DNA of 64,000 nt from Fallopia convolvulus (lineage: Eukaryota; Streptophyta; Magnoliopsida; Caryophyllales; Polygonaceae). Shown in pieces: positions 1-11,565 of this stretch; the stretch's first letter is position 1; every line of letters starts with the position of its first letter. Under the pieces are notes generated by a model. The model was not told the DNA's origin. It worked only from the letters and a program-made list of their open reading frames with translations, and searched no databases. Where the stretch lies: positions 42,771,820-42,835,819 of the forward strand of contig OZ024724.1 of assembly GCA_964016875.1 (NCBI GenBank), written 5' to 3'. The position numbers were made by a program, and so were the translations under genes.

Positions 1-1154
1 TTTACTCTCTTTGTGCATATTATCTCTTGGAATTGCGATGGTTATCTATTTCTTGAGACCCTTATAAGATTTTTAGTTCATTACTTGTGAAAATCATATG
101 ATGGAGAACTTATTTTTATGAGCCCTATTATTCCCTATCTACCTTTACATTATTCCTTCTTTTGATAACCAATTCTGGCCTGAAACCTTTTCTTATTATT
201 AGCTCCACAAAAATTATTCCCTAGCCGAGATAAGCTTGACCCTATCCGGGAATTAGGACTTAGATTGGAGAGGTAAAGTTTTGTGTTTTGTTAAAAAGAA
301 AAGAGTTTATATTTGCTTGAATTGAAGGGTATTTGGGAAGGGTAGATTGGAAGTCTCTTGTTATTACATGTAAGAAAGGTCTCTTGATTAAAAGATGCAC
401 AAAATAAAGTTTTAAAGGAAGAAATGTATACGGTGGATCGTTAACGACCCGGATGTGGGTTTGTTAACGAGGCAGAAAAAAAAAGAGAAAGAAAGAGAGG
501 AAAAGTTGAAGTGCATTTGTGTTTATAAATAATATCAGGAGATTCTTTTATTTTGGTTATGAGACTTTCTAGGATGATAAAGGGTGAGTTAAAATGAGTG
601 TGCATAAAGAAGAGTGAGTTTGGTATATGTTTTATGAGAGTTTTTTGTTATGTGTGAGTTTTTAGGAGTTTTTGATTCCCGGATATTATTAGCACCACAT
701 AGCCAAAATATTTTCCGCTTCCTATTGTCTTTTACCAAGCCCCATTACAACCCGGCCGAATGGAAGCTTCTATGAAGTTTTTCATTGAGCCTAAGTTCTC
801 TTGATGATTCTTTGCTTGTTTTGACAAATCTTGGGTGGAGAGTATTGGTGATATAAGTTCCAATTTCTATGAGTTTTTGTATATAAGATGAGTTGAGAGA
901 TTGAAATTATAAGCCCAAACACTTGAGAGTTGAGTGAAACACATTATATCCCTTGAGAGGTTGGATTGTATTATTTTATGTCTATTTAAGTGCATATATG
1001 TGTAAGGATGTTAATAGTCTTTTGCTATAATTTTCTTATGTGTAGATGTTGCTTTTTAGAAGATGGCTATGTCTTAATGAGCATGATTTGTTTTGGTTTT
1101 GGTTAGTATCTTGTTTATTGCTTGAGGACAAGCAAGTCTAAGTATGGGGTATTT
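1..1154 (+). mobile_element. 3' internal end of an Athila-type gypsy element, with polypurine tract
   Basis: This stretch is non-coding: I see no open frame worth calling. Its right end reads AAGTATGGGGTATTT and runs straight into an LTR that starts TGATGTTCG at 1155. That is the expected layout of polypurine tract followed by 3' LTR. It also holds an exact TCGTTAACGA palindrome at 438-447 and a one-mismatch copy at 461-470, a word shared with the elements downstream. I infer that it is the 3' untranslated part of a plus-strand element whose coding part lies left of the window. Confidence 0.65.
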
Positions 1155-2250
1155 TGATGTTCGCATTTTTAGTATAGTTTTTGATAGGTTTTCTTTGTTT
1201 ATTAGGCTTAGTTTTGTTTAAGTTTAGGTTTAGTTTTGATTATTTTTAGTTAGTTTTGCATAAATCTGTGGAAAGAGTGGAATCTACACTATTTTTTGAA
1301 TTTTGCAGGTTTTAGCAAGGAAAGAAGCTGAATGGAGCTGAATTTGGAGCATCACAGTGAAGGACGGGAGAGTGCAAGATTTAAGAAGTCGAAGCTTAAG
1401 AGTACAAGAGGAGGTGTTGAAGAAAACAAATCCCAGGATCGTTAACGAGGCTGTGAAGGGTCGTTAACGAGGCCACGAAGAGAAAGATTTCGAGTATTAT
1501 TTTTATTATTCACCGATCCTGAGTCCGAATTTATTTCCGTATCGGTTGAGTATCTTTTTTAGAATTTTTATGGGTTATTAGAATATGTATTTTAGGGTTT
1601 AATATCTTTCTAGATTTTATTTCTATCTTTTAGAGATTGTTTCTATCTTTTTAGGAAAAAATTTTATCTTTTAGCCTTTTTAGTTTTTTAGGATTTTCTA
1701 GTATAAATACCCTTCTATTTAGCATAGAAAGGGGGGCTTGTTTTTGGAGAAGATTTGGAGGAAGGCCGAAAGAGAGAGAATCGGATCGGAAGTCGGTGAC
1801 GAGGTTCGGTAGACGACGGTTTCCGAGGTTCGTTGATCGAGTTTGTGGTTCGGTGAATGTTTTGTTTAGATTTCTTCTGAATCTCTGTAAGACGATATTT
1901 TTGTTATTAATTTAAGTTTGAAGTTTTGTTTCAATGTTTATTTTTGTTGAAGTTTTTAGTTTCTTAATCATGAGTAGTGAGTAGTCTATTTTTCTAGGGT
2001 CGGGGTTAAGCCCAGCATAGTTGAGCATGTTTGATGAGTAAGATTGTGTGTTGAATGCCTTTTATCTTTTATTGAGATTGTTTGTTGTGCTTAATACCGA
2101 AACGGAAGTTGAGGTAATTTGAGTTTTAACTTGATTGAAAGAGAAAGTTAGTAACTTGAAGGTTGATATTGTTTGAAAACGAAAGTTTCAAGCTTTAGAT
2201 CCAAAACAAGCAATTGAGTGAGTTAGTTTATGAAAGTAGATTAATTTACT
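1155..2250 (+). repeat. Truncated LTR, Athila-type
   Basis: The sequence is clearly homologous to the LTR at 5233-6703, from the shared start TGATGTTCG to about 2250, where the two diverge. It has a TATA box (TATAAATA, 1702-1709) that is degraded in the downstream copy, and two exact TCGTTAACGA palindromes at 1439-1448 and 1461-1470. The last roughly 400 bp (U5 end) present in the 5233 copy are missing, so this LTR is 3'-truncated at the junction with the inverted fragment that follows. Confidence 0.75.
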
Positions 2251-2565
2251 TTTTCACATGCCGTATCAGGTCGGTAACGGGATACGTTTTCACATGCCGT
2301 CTCAGGTCGGTAACGAGCCTCTCAGCTCGGTACCAAGCCTAGGCAACTCGTTTTTCGGCGTTTTTCGAGCCTAACTTCCTATGCCACGTTAGTTCCAAAA
2401 CAATTCTATCTTGCAAACTTCTATACTACTAAAAAAACTCAAAAAAGAAATCTATGAAAAAAGATCTAATAAAAAGAAAGAAAAACTAAACTAAAACTAA
2501 AAACCGGGTTGCCTCCCGTAAGCGCTATTTTTAACGTCGTTAGCCCGACGAACTTACCTGGCTAA

Positions 2566-2853
2566 TCAAGGTGGTTCCTTCTCGGCTTTGTTGGGGTTTT
2601 GAGAGACCCCATACTTAGCGTTGAAGGCATTGTTAGTTCGTCTCACTAAATTTGGTCCTTCATCTTCTAACAATATGCCCGGTATTCCTACACAAGGGTT
2701 AGTGAAATCCGAAAACCAAGGGGGTTTCGATTCCTCTATAGCATAGATAGCGGTATACGGTGTAGGGATATGATATAAGGAAGGATTATGATCAGAAATA
2801 GTGAATCCATGGTTAGAATACTCACCTCGATCTATTAGTGGGGGTGTCGGCAA
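2566..2853 (-). pseudogene. Remnant of RNase H-integrase linker, Athila-type
   Basis: A 95-codon open stretch without an ATG start. Residues ESKPPWFSDF in the middle resemble GSKVPWFADF in the linker between RNase H and integrase of the plus-strand copy (around 11460). A later AKYGVS is also found in that integrase. It lies directly after the protease end of the minus-strand element and before its 3' UTR. I therefore read it as what is left after deletion of the reverse transcriptase, RNase H and integrase domains. It is not an independent gene. Confidence 0.5.
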
Positions 2854-2910
2854 CGAGGTAGTTGAGGTCGTTATCGACGCATCAAAAGCAAATCCTCGCT
2901 TGGTGTCGTG

Positions 2911-4806
2911 CTAAAACGAGCCACCTTCGTCGTATTGTTGTACGAAAGGCTTGGTACCGGCCCAAGGAGGGTCGGTAGCGGTCTCGTTTGCACTCTTGTA
3001 ATCCTTACTTGTTGGAGGAGAAGCTTCAGATTTGACAATGTAGAGCTCTGGCTGAGGCATCTCGATTTGTGCGGCAGCAGTTGTGTCGTTGGCATTTTGA
3101 TTAAGGCTAAACTCGACCCGTTCCTCTCCTATATCAAAGGTGAGGAGTCCTTTCCGAATGTTAACTCTAGCGCCTGCTGTAGCAAGGAATGGCCTGCCTA
3201 GAATGATGGGGACTAGAGGATCTTCAGGCATGTCGAGGACAATGAAATCGTTTGGAATGAAGAATTTCCCCACTTGAATGGGATAATCATCAACGACTCT
3301 TGTAGCTTTCACACTTGATCCATCCGCCAAATACAACCTCATATCCATAGGTTCCAGAGGTCCCATGTTAGTTTTCAACCAGATTGATAGGGGAAGTAAA
3401 CTGGCACTGGCTCCTAAATCGCATAAAGCCTTTAATCGGTGGTCACCTATGCCAATCGTGTTAGCAAATCTCCCTGGGTGGCCTAACTTCTCTGGAAGAC
3501 TAATAGATCGGACCTCATCTGTAAGCTCTCTTATGGATCGCTTCATGCTAAGAATGTCATTCAAAAACTTTGTGTAAGCCGACATTTTGCTTAGGGCCTC
3601 AGCGAATGATATAGAAATATTTAAGCCCGGGAGAATCTTAACGAAACGCTTAAACTTGCCTTCAGTTGAGTCCTTAGACTTCTTAGTAGGAAAGGGAAGA
3701 TATTTCACCAATCTCGGAGCCAAAACGAGCTCGAGAAGTGATGATACCGGGTCGACATTAGGGTCGATTGATGCCTTGAAAGGATCGGTACCGACCCTGG
3801 TAGGGTCGGTATTGAGCCTTGGATTAAGAGAGGAGCTCGGTGTAGAAAACTTACATGGGTTGGGGTCGATGACGACCGTGGGGGTATCGGTATAGAGTTG
3901 TTCAGGCTCGGTAACGACCCTCTTTGGCTCGTTGTCGACTTGGGTCGTGGCGTCCTCTTCAGATTCGGGGTCCTTCTCCTTGGTTTTGGCACGATCCGGT
4001 AGTGTCTTTCCGCTCCTAAGGTGCACGACCGCTATTTGTCCTCTAGGGTTCTCCTCGGGGCGGCCCGGGAGTTGCCCTTGCGGCCTCGGAATCTGTGCGA
4101 CCAGGTTTCCTAGCTGTGAGTCGACACTCTTCTTCCACACATCGAACTCTCCCCATCTTTTAATCTGGTTGTTGAGGTTAGTTTGGACTCCAGTGATTTC
4201 ATTCTTTACGCCATTAAATCCTTCATAGAGTCCTTGCACCCAAGATGGTGGCTCTTGATAGCCTGGAGGTCGATACAGTGCGAGCCGTTTATCCGGAAGG
4301 GGTGCTGCATAAGTCGGATTTTGATTTTGATTTTGATTTCCCCAAGCTGGATAATTGTTTGGCCTATCAAAGTTATTAGGCGGGTTCCTGTATTGACCTC
4401 TCATATAGTTCATCTCAGCATATGTCTCAGCGGCTCTTACCTGCTCGATGTTAGTGCAAGTAGAAGTACTATGGGCAGAAGAACCACATTCTTGACAAGG
4501 TTGAGAGGTTTTCAGAAAACTAGCCTGTTTTTTTAGATGGTTGATCTCGTCCTTATTAGGCATGTAGAGACGCTTATGTGGCTGGGGTGGCTGTTGGGTC
4601 CCATACATGACAACGTAGTTAGACAACTTGTCTAGTAGTTCCCATGCAACAGTGGGGTCCATCTCTATAAATCCGCAAGCAGTGTGTGTGTGTTGATGTG
4701 GTTCTTTGTTTCTACATTGATCCCTTGGAAGAAGATTTCTTGGAGCACATATAGGGGTTTCCCATGAGTGGGGCACTGTCTGAGCATCTCCTTGAGCCTC
4801 TCCCAT
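2911..4806 (-). pseudogene. Gag C-terminal half and aspartic protease, Athila-type
   Basis: An unbroken 630-codon frame. In order it has the end of the capsid region, a CCHC zinc knuckle (CQECGSSAHSTSTC, about residue 100), a Gln/Pro-rich stretch, a long acidic and Pro-rich linker, and a retropepsin domain with active site LCDLGASASLLPLSIW and the flap-side motif ILGRPFLATAGA. DLGA in place of DSGA is usual in this lineage. The start of gag lies in another frame (4665-5207). The shift falls in an ACACACAC run near 4682-4694, where the plus-strand copy has no such run. The linker contains several variants of the RVVNDP-like repeat encoded by the TCGTTAACGA motif. Gag-protease is preserved far better than the deleted pol. 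Confidence 0.8.
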
Positions 4807-5207
4807 GTCTCTACAAAGGTCTCGTTAGGCAGCTGGTGATAGGAGGTGATGCGTTTTCTCAACTTCGTTGTCTTGGCAGGAGGGAAGAACTTTGTAAGAA
4901 ATTGATCATACAAAGCCTTCCAAGTCTTGATAGACTTAGGAGGTAAGCTCTCCAACCAGGTCAGGGCCTTTCCAACAAGAGACCACCTGAAAGCTTTTAA
5001 TAGAACATATTCAAGTGAGACACCTTCAGCAGCAATAGTGTCACATAAATCAAGGAAATTTTTAATATGTTCCATAGGGCACTCAGTAGGTTTCCCTTCA
5101 AATTGAGCCCTTTTTATTAAGGATATGAATTGAGACTTGATCTCAAATGTCTTCTCTATCTCTGGAAGCACGATTGCAAATTTCGACACCCTCAATTTTG
5201 GATGCAT
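4665..5207 (-). pseudogene. Gag capsid region, Athila-type (5' part, truncated)
   Basis: This encodes the retrotransposon gag (PF03732-type) region: MHPKLRVSKF at the start, then PTECPMEHIKNFLDLCDTIA, ALTWLESLPPKSI and LRQCPTHGKPLYVLQEIF. The same blocks occur in the plus-strand copy at 7080-7600. The N-terminal part of gag, the primer site and the 5' LTR are missing because the plus-strand element begins at 5233. The frame ends in HTLLADL after the ACACAC run and continues one frame over in the 2911-4806 frame. It is a Gag fragment and cannot be a complete protein. Confidence 0.8.
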
Positions 5208-5232
5208 ATATTGCTTGGCATTCCTTGGATAG

Positions 5233-6703
5233 TGATGTTCGTGTTTTTAGTATAGTTTTTGATAGGTTTTCTTAGTTTGTTAGGTTTAGTTTTGATAAGT
5301 TTAGGGTTAGTTTTGTGTATTTTTGGATAGTTTTGCATATTTTGTGAAAAGTATGGAAGCTACTCCGTTTTGTGTCTTTTTGTAGGTTTTAGCAAGGAAA
5401 TGATGTTGTTTGGAGCTGAATTTGAAGAGCTACGATGAAAGATGGAGGAATACGAGGTGAAGAAGTTAAAGTTCAAGTTTTTGGAGAAGAAGTATTGAAG
5501 AAAGCCAAGCCCAGGCTCGTTAATGAGGCTGTAAGGGCTCGTTAACGAGGCCACGAGATAGAATATTCGAGAGGTTGATTTTGTGACTTACCGATCCTGT
5601 GCGGGAATTTATTTCCGTGTCGGTAGGATATCTTTTTATGATTTTCGGGTTATTACATTGTATTTTAGGTCTTGTTATCTTTCTAGATTTTATTTCTATC
5701 TTTTTAGGGTTTTATTTCTATCTTTTTAGAAAAGTTTTTATCTTTTAGCCTTTTTAGTACAAATAGCCTTCTATCTAGCATAGATGAAGGGGGATCGATT
5801 AGAGAAGAGAGGAAGAAGAGCCGAAGGAGAGAGAGAGAGAGAGACGGATCGAGATCGGAGATCGAGAGCTCGGTGGACGAAAGTTACCGGGGTCGTTAGT
5901 TGAAGTTTTTGTTCTAGTGTTTTTGGTATTCTCGGGTTTTCTTCTGAATCTCTGTAAGACGATATTTATTAATTTGAGTAGTGTTTTGTTTTCAATGTTT
6001 TCTTTGATTGAAGTTATTTGTGTCTTAATCATGATTAGGGAGTAGTCTTTTTATCTAGGGTCGGGGTTGAAGCCCGGCATAGTTATGCATGTTTGGTGAG
6101 TAGGATTATGTGTTGAATGCCTTTTATCTATTGTTGAGATTGTTTGTTGTGCTTATACCGAGATGAAAGTTGAGGTAATTTGAGTTGTTGACTTGATTGA
6201 AAGAGAAAGTTATAAACTTGAAGGTTGATATTGTTTGAATACGAAAGTTTCAAGCTTTAGATCTGAAACAAGCAATCGAGTGAATTGGTTTATGAAAGTA
6301 GATTAATTTACTAGCTAAGTCAATGAAAGTTGATGTATCTATCTATTTAAAGGCATGATATTTATCTTCTTACGAGCTTGTGTGCATGGCTATGTTGTGG
6401 TAACCCTTGTCCTATATCTTTATTTTATTTGATTTTTCTTAAGATCATATTCGTTACTGAGTTCGTTGGCTCGATACCGAACCTGTCTAGGTCGTTAATT
6501 TTGGAATTCTATCTACGGTGATTCGTTAACGACCCTGACAAAGTCGTTAACGAGGCTGCTTATGTGTGTTTTGAGTGCTTTTGTTTGATTTTTAGTAGTC
6601 GATAGATAAATAACCTTCCTTCCCGTGGAACGATCCTGACTCCCCTATACTCAGCGGGGTCTTGATTATAAATTTATTTGTTGTCAAGAATACCCTCTCA
6701 ACA
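5233..6703 (+). repeat. 5' LTR of Athila-type element
   Basis: The LTR starts TGATGTTCG and ends CTCAACA, two bases before the primer binding site. Length is about 1471 bp. It is homologous to the truncated LTR at 1155-2250. The TATA box is decayed here (TACAAATA, 5758-5765). It carries exact TCGTTAACGA palindromes at 5539-5548, 6523-6532 and 6544-6553, and one-mismatch copies such as 5517-5526. The matching 3' LTR of this copy is not seen after the accessory ORF, so the element is truncated on its right. Confidence 0.85.
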
Positions 6704-6705
6704 AA

Positions 6706-6723
6706 TGGCGCCGTTGCCGGGGA
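6706..6723 (+). other. Primer binding site, tRNA-Asp
   Basis: TGGCGCCGTTGCCGGGGA is the exact complement of the 3' end (with CCA) of plant tRNA-Asp. It lies two bases after the LTR end. This is where minus-strand DNA synthesis starts in Athila-type elements. Confidence 0.9.
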
Positions 6724-6817
6724 AGCAACGTGTTTGTTTGTTTATCTGTGGGTCTGGGAATAGCCCGACCCCGTTTTTGTTTTTAATTTTTGTTTTCTTT
6801 GTCTATTTTCTCAGAGT

Positions 6818-8280
6818 ATGCCGGTAGGAAGTCGGAGGCTTGAATTTGACAACGCTGGTTACTATTCAGAACCTGAACGTTCCCTGCACCGTAGACGCCG
6901 TGAGAACCGAGCCATGGCCACACCTAAAGAGATGGCTCGTCAGTTGGAAGTCCTCCAGACGCAGACGAAGGCATTGAAAACCGAGAAGGAAGGCGCTGAT
7001 GTCGAAGTTGCGCGTCAACGAGCTAACAATGTCGTCTACAAGAAGAGCTGAATGCCTATCCGAGGAATGTCAAACAGTATATGCATCCAGAATTGAGGGT
7101 GCCAGAGTCTCCAATTGTGCTTCCGGAGATAGAGAAAACTTTTGAGATTAAATCTCAATTCATATCCTTGATCTAAGGGCTCAGTTTGAAGGAAAACCTA
7201 CTGAGTGCCCTATGGAGCATATTAGAAATTTTCTTGATTTATGTGACACCATTGCTGCTGAAGGTGTCTCACTTGAATATGTTATGTTAAAAGCTTTCAG
7301 GTGGTCTCTTGCTGGAAAGGCCCTGAGCTGGTTGGAGAGCTTACCTCCTAAGTCTATCAGGACTTGGAAAAACTTGTATGATCAATTTCTTACAAAAATT
7401 CTTCCCGCCTGCCAAGACAGCGAAGTTGAGAAAACGCATCACCTCCTATCACCAGCTGCCTAATGAGACTTTTGTTGAAACATAGGAAAGATTTAAAGAG
7501 ATGCTTAGACAATGCCCCACTCATGGGAAACCTTTATATGTTCTGCAAGAAATCTTTTTCCAGGGTATCAACGTAGAGACCAAGAACCGCATCAACACGT
7601 ATACCGTGTGCGGTTTTATAGAGATAGAGCCTACGGCTGCATGGGAATTGCTAGATAAGCTATCCAATTATGATGCCATGTATGGAACCCAGCAAACTCC
7701 ACAGCCCCAGAAACGTCTCTACATGCCTAACCGAGAAGAAGTTGACACAGATGTTAAAACTCAATTTCTACAAGATGAGGTCAACCGTTTGAAGAAGCAG
7801 GTAAATTTTCTGAAATCCTCTCAATCTTGTCAAGAGTGTGGTTCTTCTGCCCATAGTACTTCTGCTTGCACTAACATAGAGCAGGTTAGAGCCGTTGAGA
7901 CAATTGCTGAGATGAATTATATGAGAGGCTCATACAGGAACCAGCCTAGCTATTTTGATAGGTCAAACAATTATCAGGCGTGGGGCAATCAAAATCCAAA
8001 TCCAAACTATGTAGCGCCTCCGTCGGATAGACGACCTGCGCCTTATCGACCTCCAGGCCATTAGGAGCCACCATCATGGGTTCAAGGGTTACAGGAAGGC
8101 CTTAACGGAGTAACTAACAAGGTTAACGAAGTTCAAGCCAACCTGAACCAACAAAATAAAAGATGGGGAGAGTTCGATATATGGAAGAAGAATGTTGATT
8201 CCCAACTAGGGAACCTTGTTGCACAGATTCCGAGGCCTCAAGGGCAACTTTCGGGCCGTCCCGAAAAAAACCCTAGGGGA
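6818..8280 (+). pseudogene. Gag, Athila-type (frameshifted)
   Basis: It starts at ATG 6818 with MPVGSRRLEFDNAGYYSEPE, followed by an Arg-rich block and a helical Lys/Glu-rich stretch. The capsid region (PMEHIRNFLDLCDTIAAEG, ALSWLESLPPKSI, QCPTHGKPLYVLQEIF) follows, then a CCHC knuckle (CQECGSSAHSTSAC, about 7830-7875) and an Asn/Pro-rich tail. The frame changes near 7030, 7174 and 7400. In-frame stops lie at 7483 (Trp in the minus-strand copy, TGG to TAG) and 8062 (Gln in the minus-strand copy, CAG to TAG). Gag would form the particle; this copy cannot make it. Gag runs on into protease without a break in frame. Confidence 0.85.
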
Positions 8281-9411
8281 CAAATAGCAGCGGTGCACCT
8301 TAGGAGCGGGAAGACATTGCCAGAGCGAGTCCAAGCTGAGGACAAGAAGGAAGAGGACGCCACGGTTCAGCTCGGTAACGAGCCAACGAGGGTAGTTACC
8401 GAACAAGCGTACCATGGCGACGAGGCTTCGAGGGTACCTAACGACCGTAATCCAGGTAAGTTTTCTAATCCGAGCCTTCCTCTCCATCCCAGGGTAGTTA
8501 ACGACCCCACCAGGGTCGGTAACGACCCGCCGAGGACACCTAACGACCCTAGTGTCGACCCAATCCTTTCACCTCTCGAGCCTAACTTGGTTCAGAGAAC
8601 GGTGAAATCTCTTCCATTTCCCATTATGAATTCTATGGACTCTACTGAGAGTAAGTTCAAGCGTTTCGTAAAGATTCTTCAAGGCATTAATATTTCCATC
8701 CCATTCGCTGAGGCCCTAAGCGAAATGCCGGCTTACACAAAATTCTTGAAAGATATTCTTAGCAGGAAAAGATCCATCACAGAATTGTAGGATGAAGTCT
8801 GCTCTATTGCACTACCAGAAAAGCTTGGAGATCCAGGGAGATTTTCCATCACGATTGGCATAGGCGACCACAAATTCAAAGCTTTATGTGATTTGGGAGC
8901 CAGTGCTAGTTTACTCCCTCTCTCAATATGGTCAAAAGCCAATATGGGACCGTTAGAGTCAATCAACATGCGGCTATACATGGACAATGGCTCTTGCATC
9001 AGACCAACAGGGATTGTAGAAGATTTTCCAGTACAAGTGGGCAAATTTTTTGTCCCAAACGATTTCATAGTCATGGCAATGCTCGAAGACCCGGTAGTTC
9101 CTATTATTCTAGGGAGACCGTTCCTTGCCACCGCTGGAGCCATAATTGATGTTAGGAGGACACTCCTAACTTTCGAAATTGGGGATGAGGTGACGGAATT
9201 CCGGTTCAAACAATCTATGAAGGATACCGATAGAGCCGAAGTCAAGATGCTCTACACCCACAATGAAATCATTGAATGTGGGGACCCTGTTGGAAGATTG
9301 GTGTCACATGAAGAGTTCTCCAGTCAAAGATGGGCCGAGATAGCCCCTGCAGTTTCGGTAACGAGCCCCCGTACCTCACTACCGATTCTCTTGGCAGAAG
9401 AAGCAAGCTAG
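8281..9411 (+). pseudogene. Linker and aspartic protease, Athila-type
   Basis: A charged, Pro-rich linker (8300-8590) holds several RVVNDP, RVGNDP and TPNDP repeats, each written by a copy of the TCGTTAACGA word or a near variant. The retropepsin domain follows, with LCDLGASASLLPLSIW (active site, about 8887-8934) and ILGRPFLATAGA. An in-frame stop at 8788 interrupts it before the active site. A second stop at 9409 separates it from reverse transcriptase. That stop (TAG) is itself the first half of a mutated motif copy, TAGTTAACGA. The protease would cleave the polyprotein. Confidence 0.85.
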
Positions 9412-11565
9412 TTAACGACCCTATCAGCATCGTTAACGACCCTGGCCGAGGACTGTGAGATCTCAGCATTCAAATACCTGGAAGAAGTGTTGAAGACGGG
9501 TCCAGAAGAACCAATTCTCATTCCAGCCGAACCTTCTCCAACACTAAAGCCTCTCCCAGACTCTCTCAGGTATGAATTTCTTGGTCCTAATTCTACTTTA
9601 CCGGTCATCATTAATGCCAAATTAAAAGACGAGGAAGTAGAGAAACTGTTGAGCATACTTAGAATGCATAGAAAAGCCATAGGCTACTCCCTTGATGATA
9701 TAACAGGCATATCTCGTTCTCTCTACATGCATAGAATATACATGGAGGACAATCATAAACCCACCATAGAGCATCAACGTAGATTAAATCCTAACATGAA
9801 GGATGTGGTTAAAAAAGAAATTATTAAATTACTTGATGTTGGGATCATATCTCCTATATCGGACAGCCAATGGGTGAGTCCGGTCCATGTAGTTCCAAAA
9901 AAAGGGAGGATGACTGTTATAGAAAACGAAAAGGGAGAGCTTATTCCAACTAGAACCACCACCAGTTGGAGGATGTGCATTGATTATAGGAAGCTTAATA
10001 GTGCCACTAGAAAAGATCATTTTCCGCTTCCTTTCATTGATCAGGTATTAGAACGCTTAGCCCAGCATGATTATTTTTGTTATCTAGATGGCTATAGCGG
10101 TTTTTGGCAGATTCTCATTCATCCTGACGATCAGGAAAAGACTACCTTTACATGTCCTTATGGAACCTTTGCTTATAAGAGAATGCCATTTGGGCTTTGC
10201 AATGCCCCCGCCACCTTTCAAAGGTGTATGATGGCCATTTTTTCGGATATGATAGAAGAGATTGTAGAGGTTTTCATGGATGATTTCTCTGTTTATGGTT
10301 CTTCATTTGATGCTTGTCTTGCTAATCTTGCATGTGTGCTTAAAAGATGTGAAGAAACCAATCTTGTTTTGAATTGGGAAAAATGCCATTTCATGGTTCA
10401 AGAGGGAATAGTACTAGGACACCTTGTCTCAAAAAGAGGGATAGAAGTAGACAGAGCAAAAATTGAGCTTATTGAAAAACTACCTCCTCCCTCTTCTGTA
10501 AGAGACATTAGGAATTTCCGAGGGCATGCTGGATTCTACAGACGTTTTATTCAGGATTTCTCTAAGATAGCTAAACCTTTAACTAACCTACTAATGAAAG
10601 ATGTAGTGTTTGAGCTGTCTCCAGAGTGTCTTGAAGCTTTTTACAGGTTAAGAGCAGCCCTCTTGTCCGCCCCTATTATGCAGTCTCCAGATTGGACACT
10701 CCCCTTTGAGATCATGTGCGATGCAAGTGACTCTGCAGTAGGCGCAGTTTTGGGATAACGGAAGGATAAGAAACTCAACGCCATCTACTACGCCAGTAAG
10801 ACGCTGGATGAGGCGCAGAGTAAGTATACCACAACGGAGAAGGAGTTTTTGGTTGTGGTATTTGCCTTTGAAAAATTCCGGTCCTGTCTTGTTGGATCAA
10901 AAGTGATTGTTTATACTGACCATGAGGCCATTAGATACCTAATGGCCAAAAAGGATGCCAAGCCTAGATTGCTTCGTTGGATGCTCTTATTACAGGAATT
11001 TGACCATGAAATTAGAGAGAAGAAGGGAGCAGAAAACCTAGTGGCAGACCACTTATCGAGGCTACCGGTTGAGCATATCACTGAATCTAACAACAAAGTG
11101 CCAATAAATGATTCCAGACCAGACGAACACCTCATGCTGAACGAGGTCGAACTCAACAAAACCCTCGTCACCGACCCCTTCAGGGTCGTTAATGAGGCAC
11201 CGAGGCTGGAATGCATAGATCACGAGAGCAATGTCCCAAGGAGCATCGACACATCAGTTGGGGAGATTGCTATCATGCCATGGGAGGTCGTTACCGAGGG
11301 TCACACAACCTCTCCAGGGTCGTTAACGACCCACTCCAGTACGATGAGGAATTGGTCAGGTAAGATCTCTGAACCAGAACTAGCTCAATCCAATTCAATT
11401 CCTTCTCCTTCTTCTACTTCTTCTTCTTCTTCAATATCAATTCATGCGGTTAGAGGGTCGAAAGTCCCTTGGTTCGCAGATTTTGCTAACTATCTTGTAG
11501 GAGGCATAATTCCCAACGGACTAACTCCACAGAAGAAAAAGAAGTTTCTTCATGATGTAAAATAG
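9412..11565 (+). pseudogene. Reverse transcriptase and RNase H, Athila-type
   Basis: The reverse transcriptase has all the usual blocks: VSPVHVVPKKGRM, SWRMCIDYRKLN, HFPLPFIDQVLERL, FCYLDGYSGFWQI, FGLCNAPATFQRCM and the catalytic VFMDDFSVYG (about 10274-10303). RNase H follows (MCDASDSAVGAVLG, YTDHEAIRYL, AENLVADHLSRL). One stop, TAA at 10756-10758, splits it where a Gln codon would be expected. The stop at 11563 ends this part before integrase. The RNase H-integrase linker (11150-11470) is Ser/Thr-rich and again carries motif copies at 11186, 11288 and 11320. The domain makes element DNA from its RNA in the particle. Confidence 0.9.

Larger units (their letters stand above)
2251..5232 (-). 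mobile_element. Inverted, pol-less Athila-type derivative
   Basis: On the minus strand this segment carries gag, protease, a short piece of the RNase H-integrase linker, and the 3' untranslated region of an Athila-type element. Reverse transcriptase, RNase H and integrase are missing. Its 3' UTR (around 2490-2560) matches, in reverse complement, the sequence after integrase at 12780-12830. Homology to the plus-strand gag (from about 7053) continues to base 5232, immediately before the TG of the LTR at 5233. That suggests the plus-strand element inserted here, with GATAG (5228-5232) as the left half of a possible target duplication. The partner half is not visible. Confidence 0.75.

Noticed and set aside
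3932..4536. Plus-strand ORFs over the minus-strand gag-protease
   Set aside because: Shadows of the real frame on the other strand.
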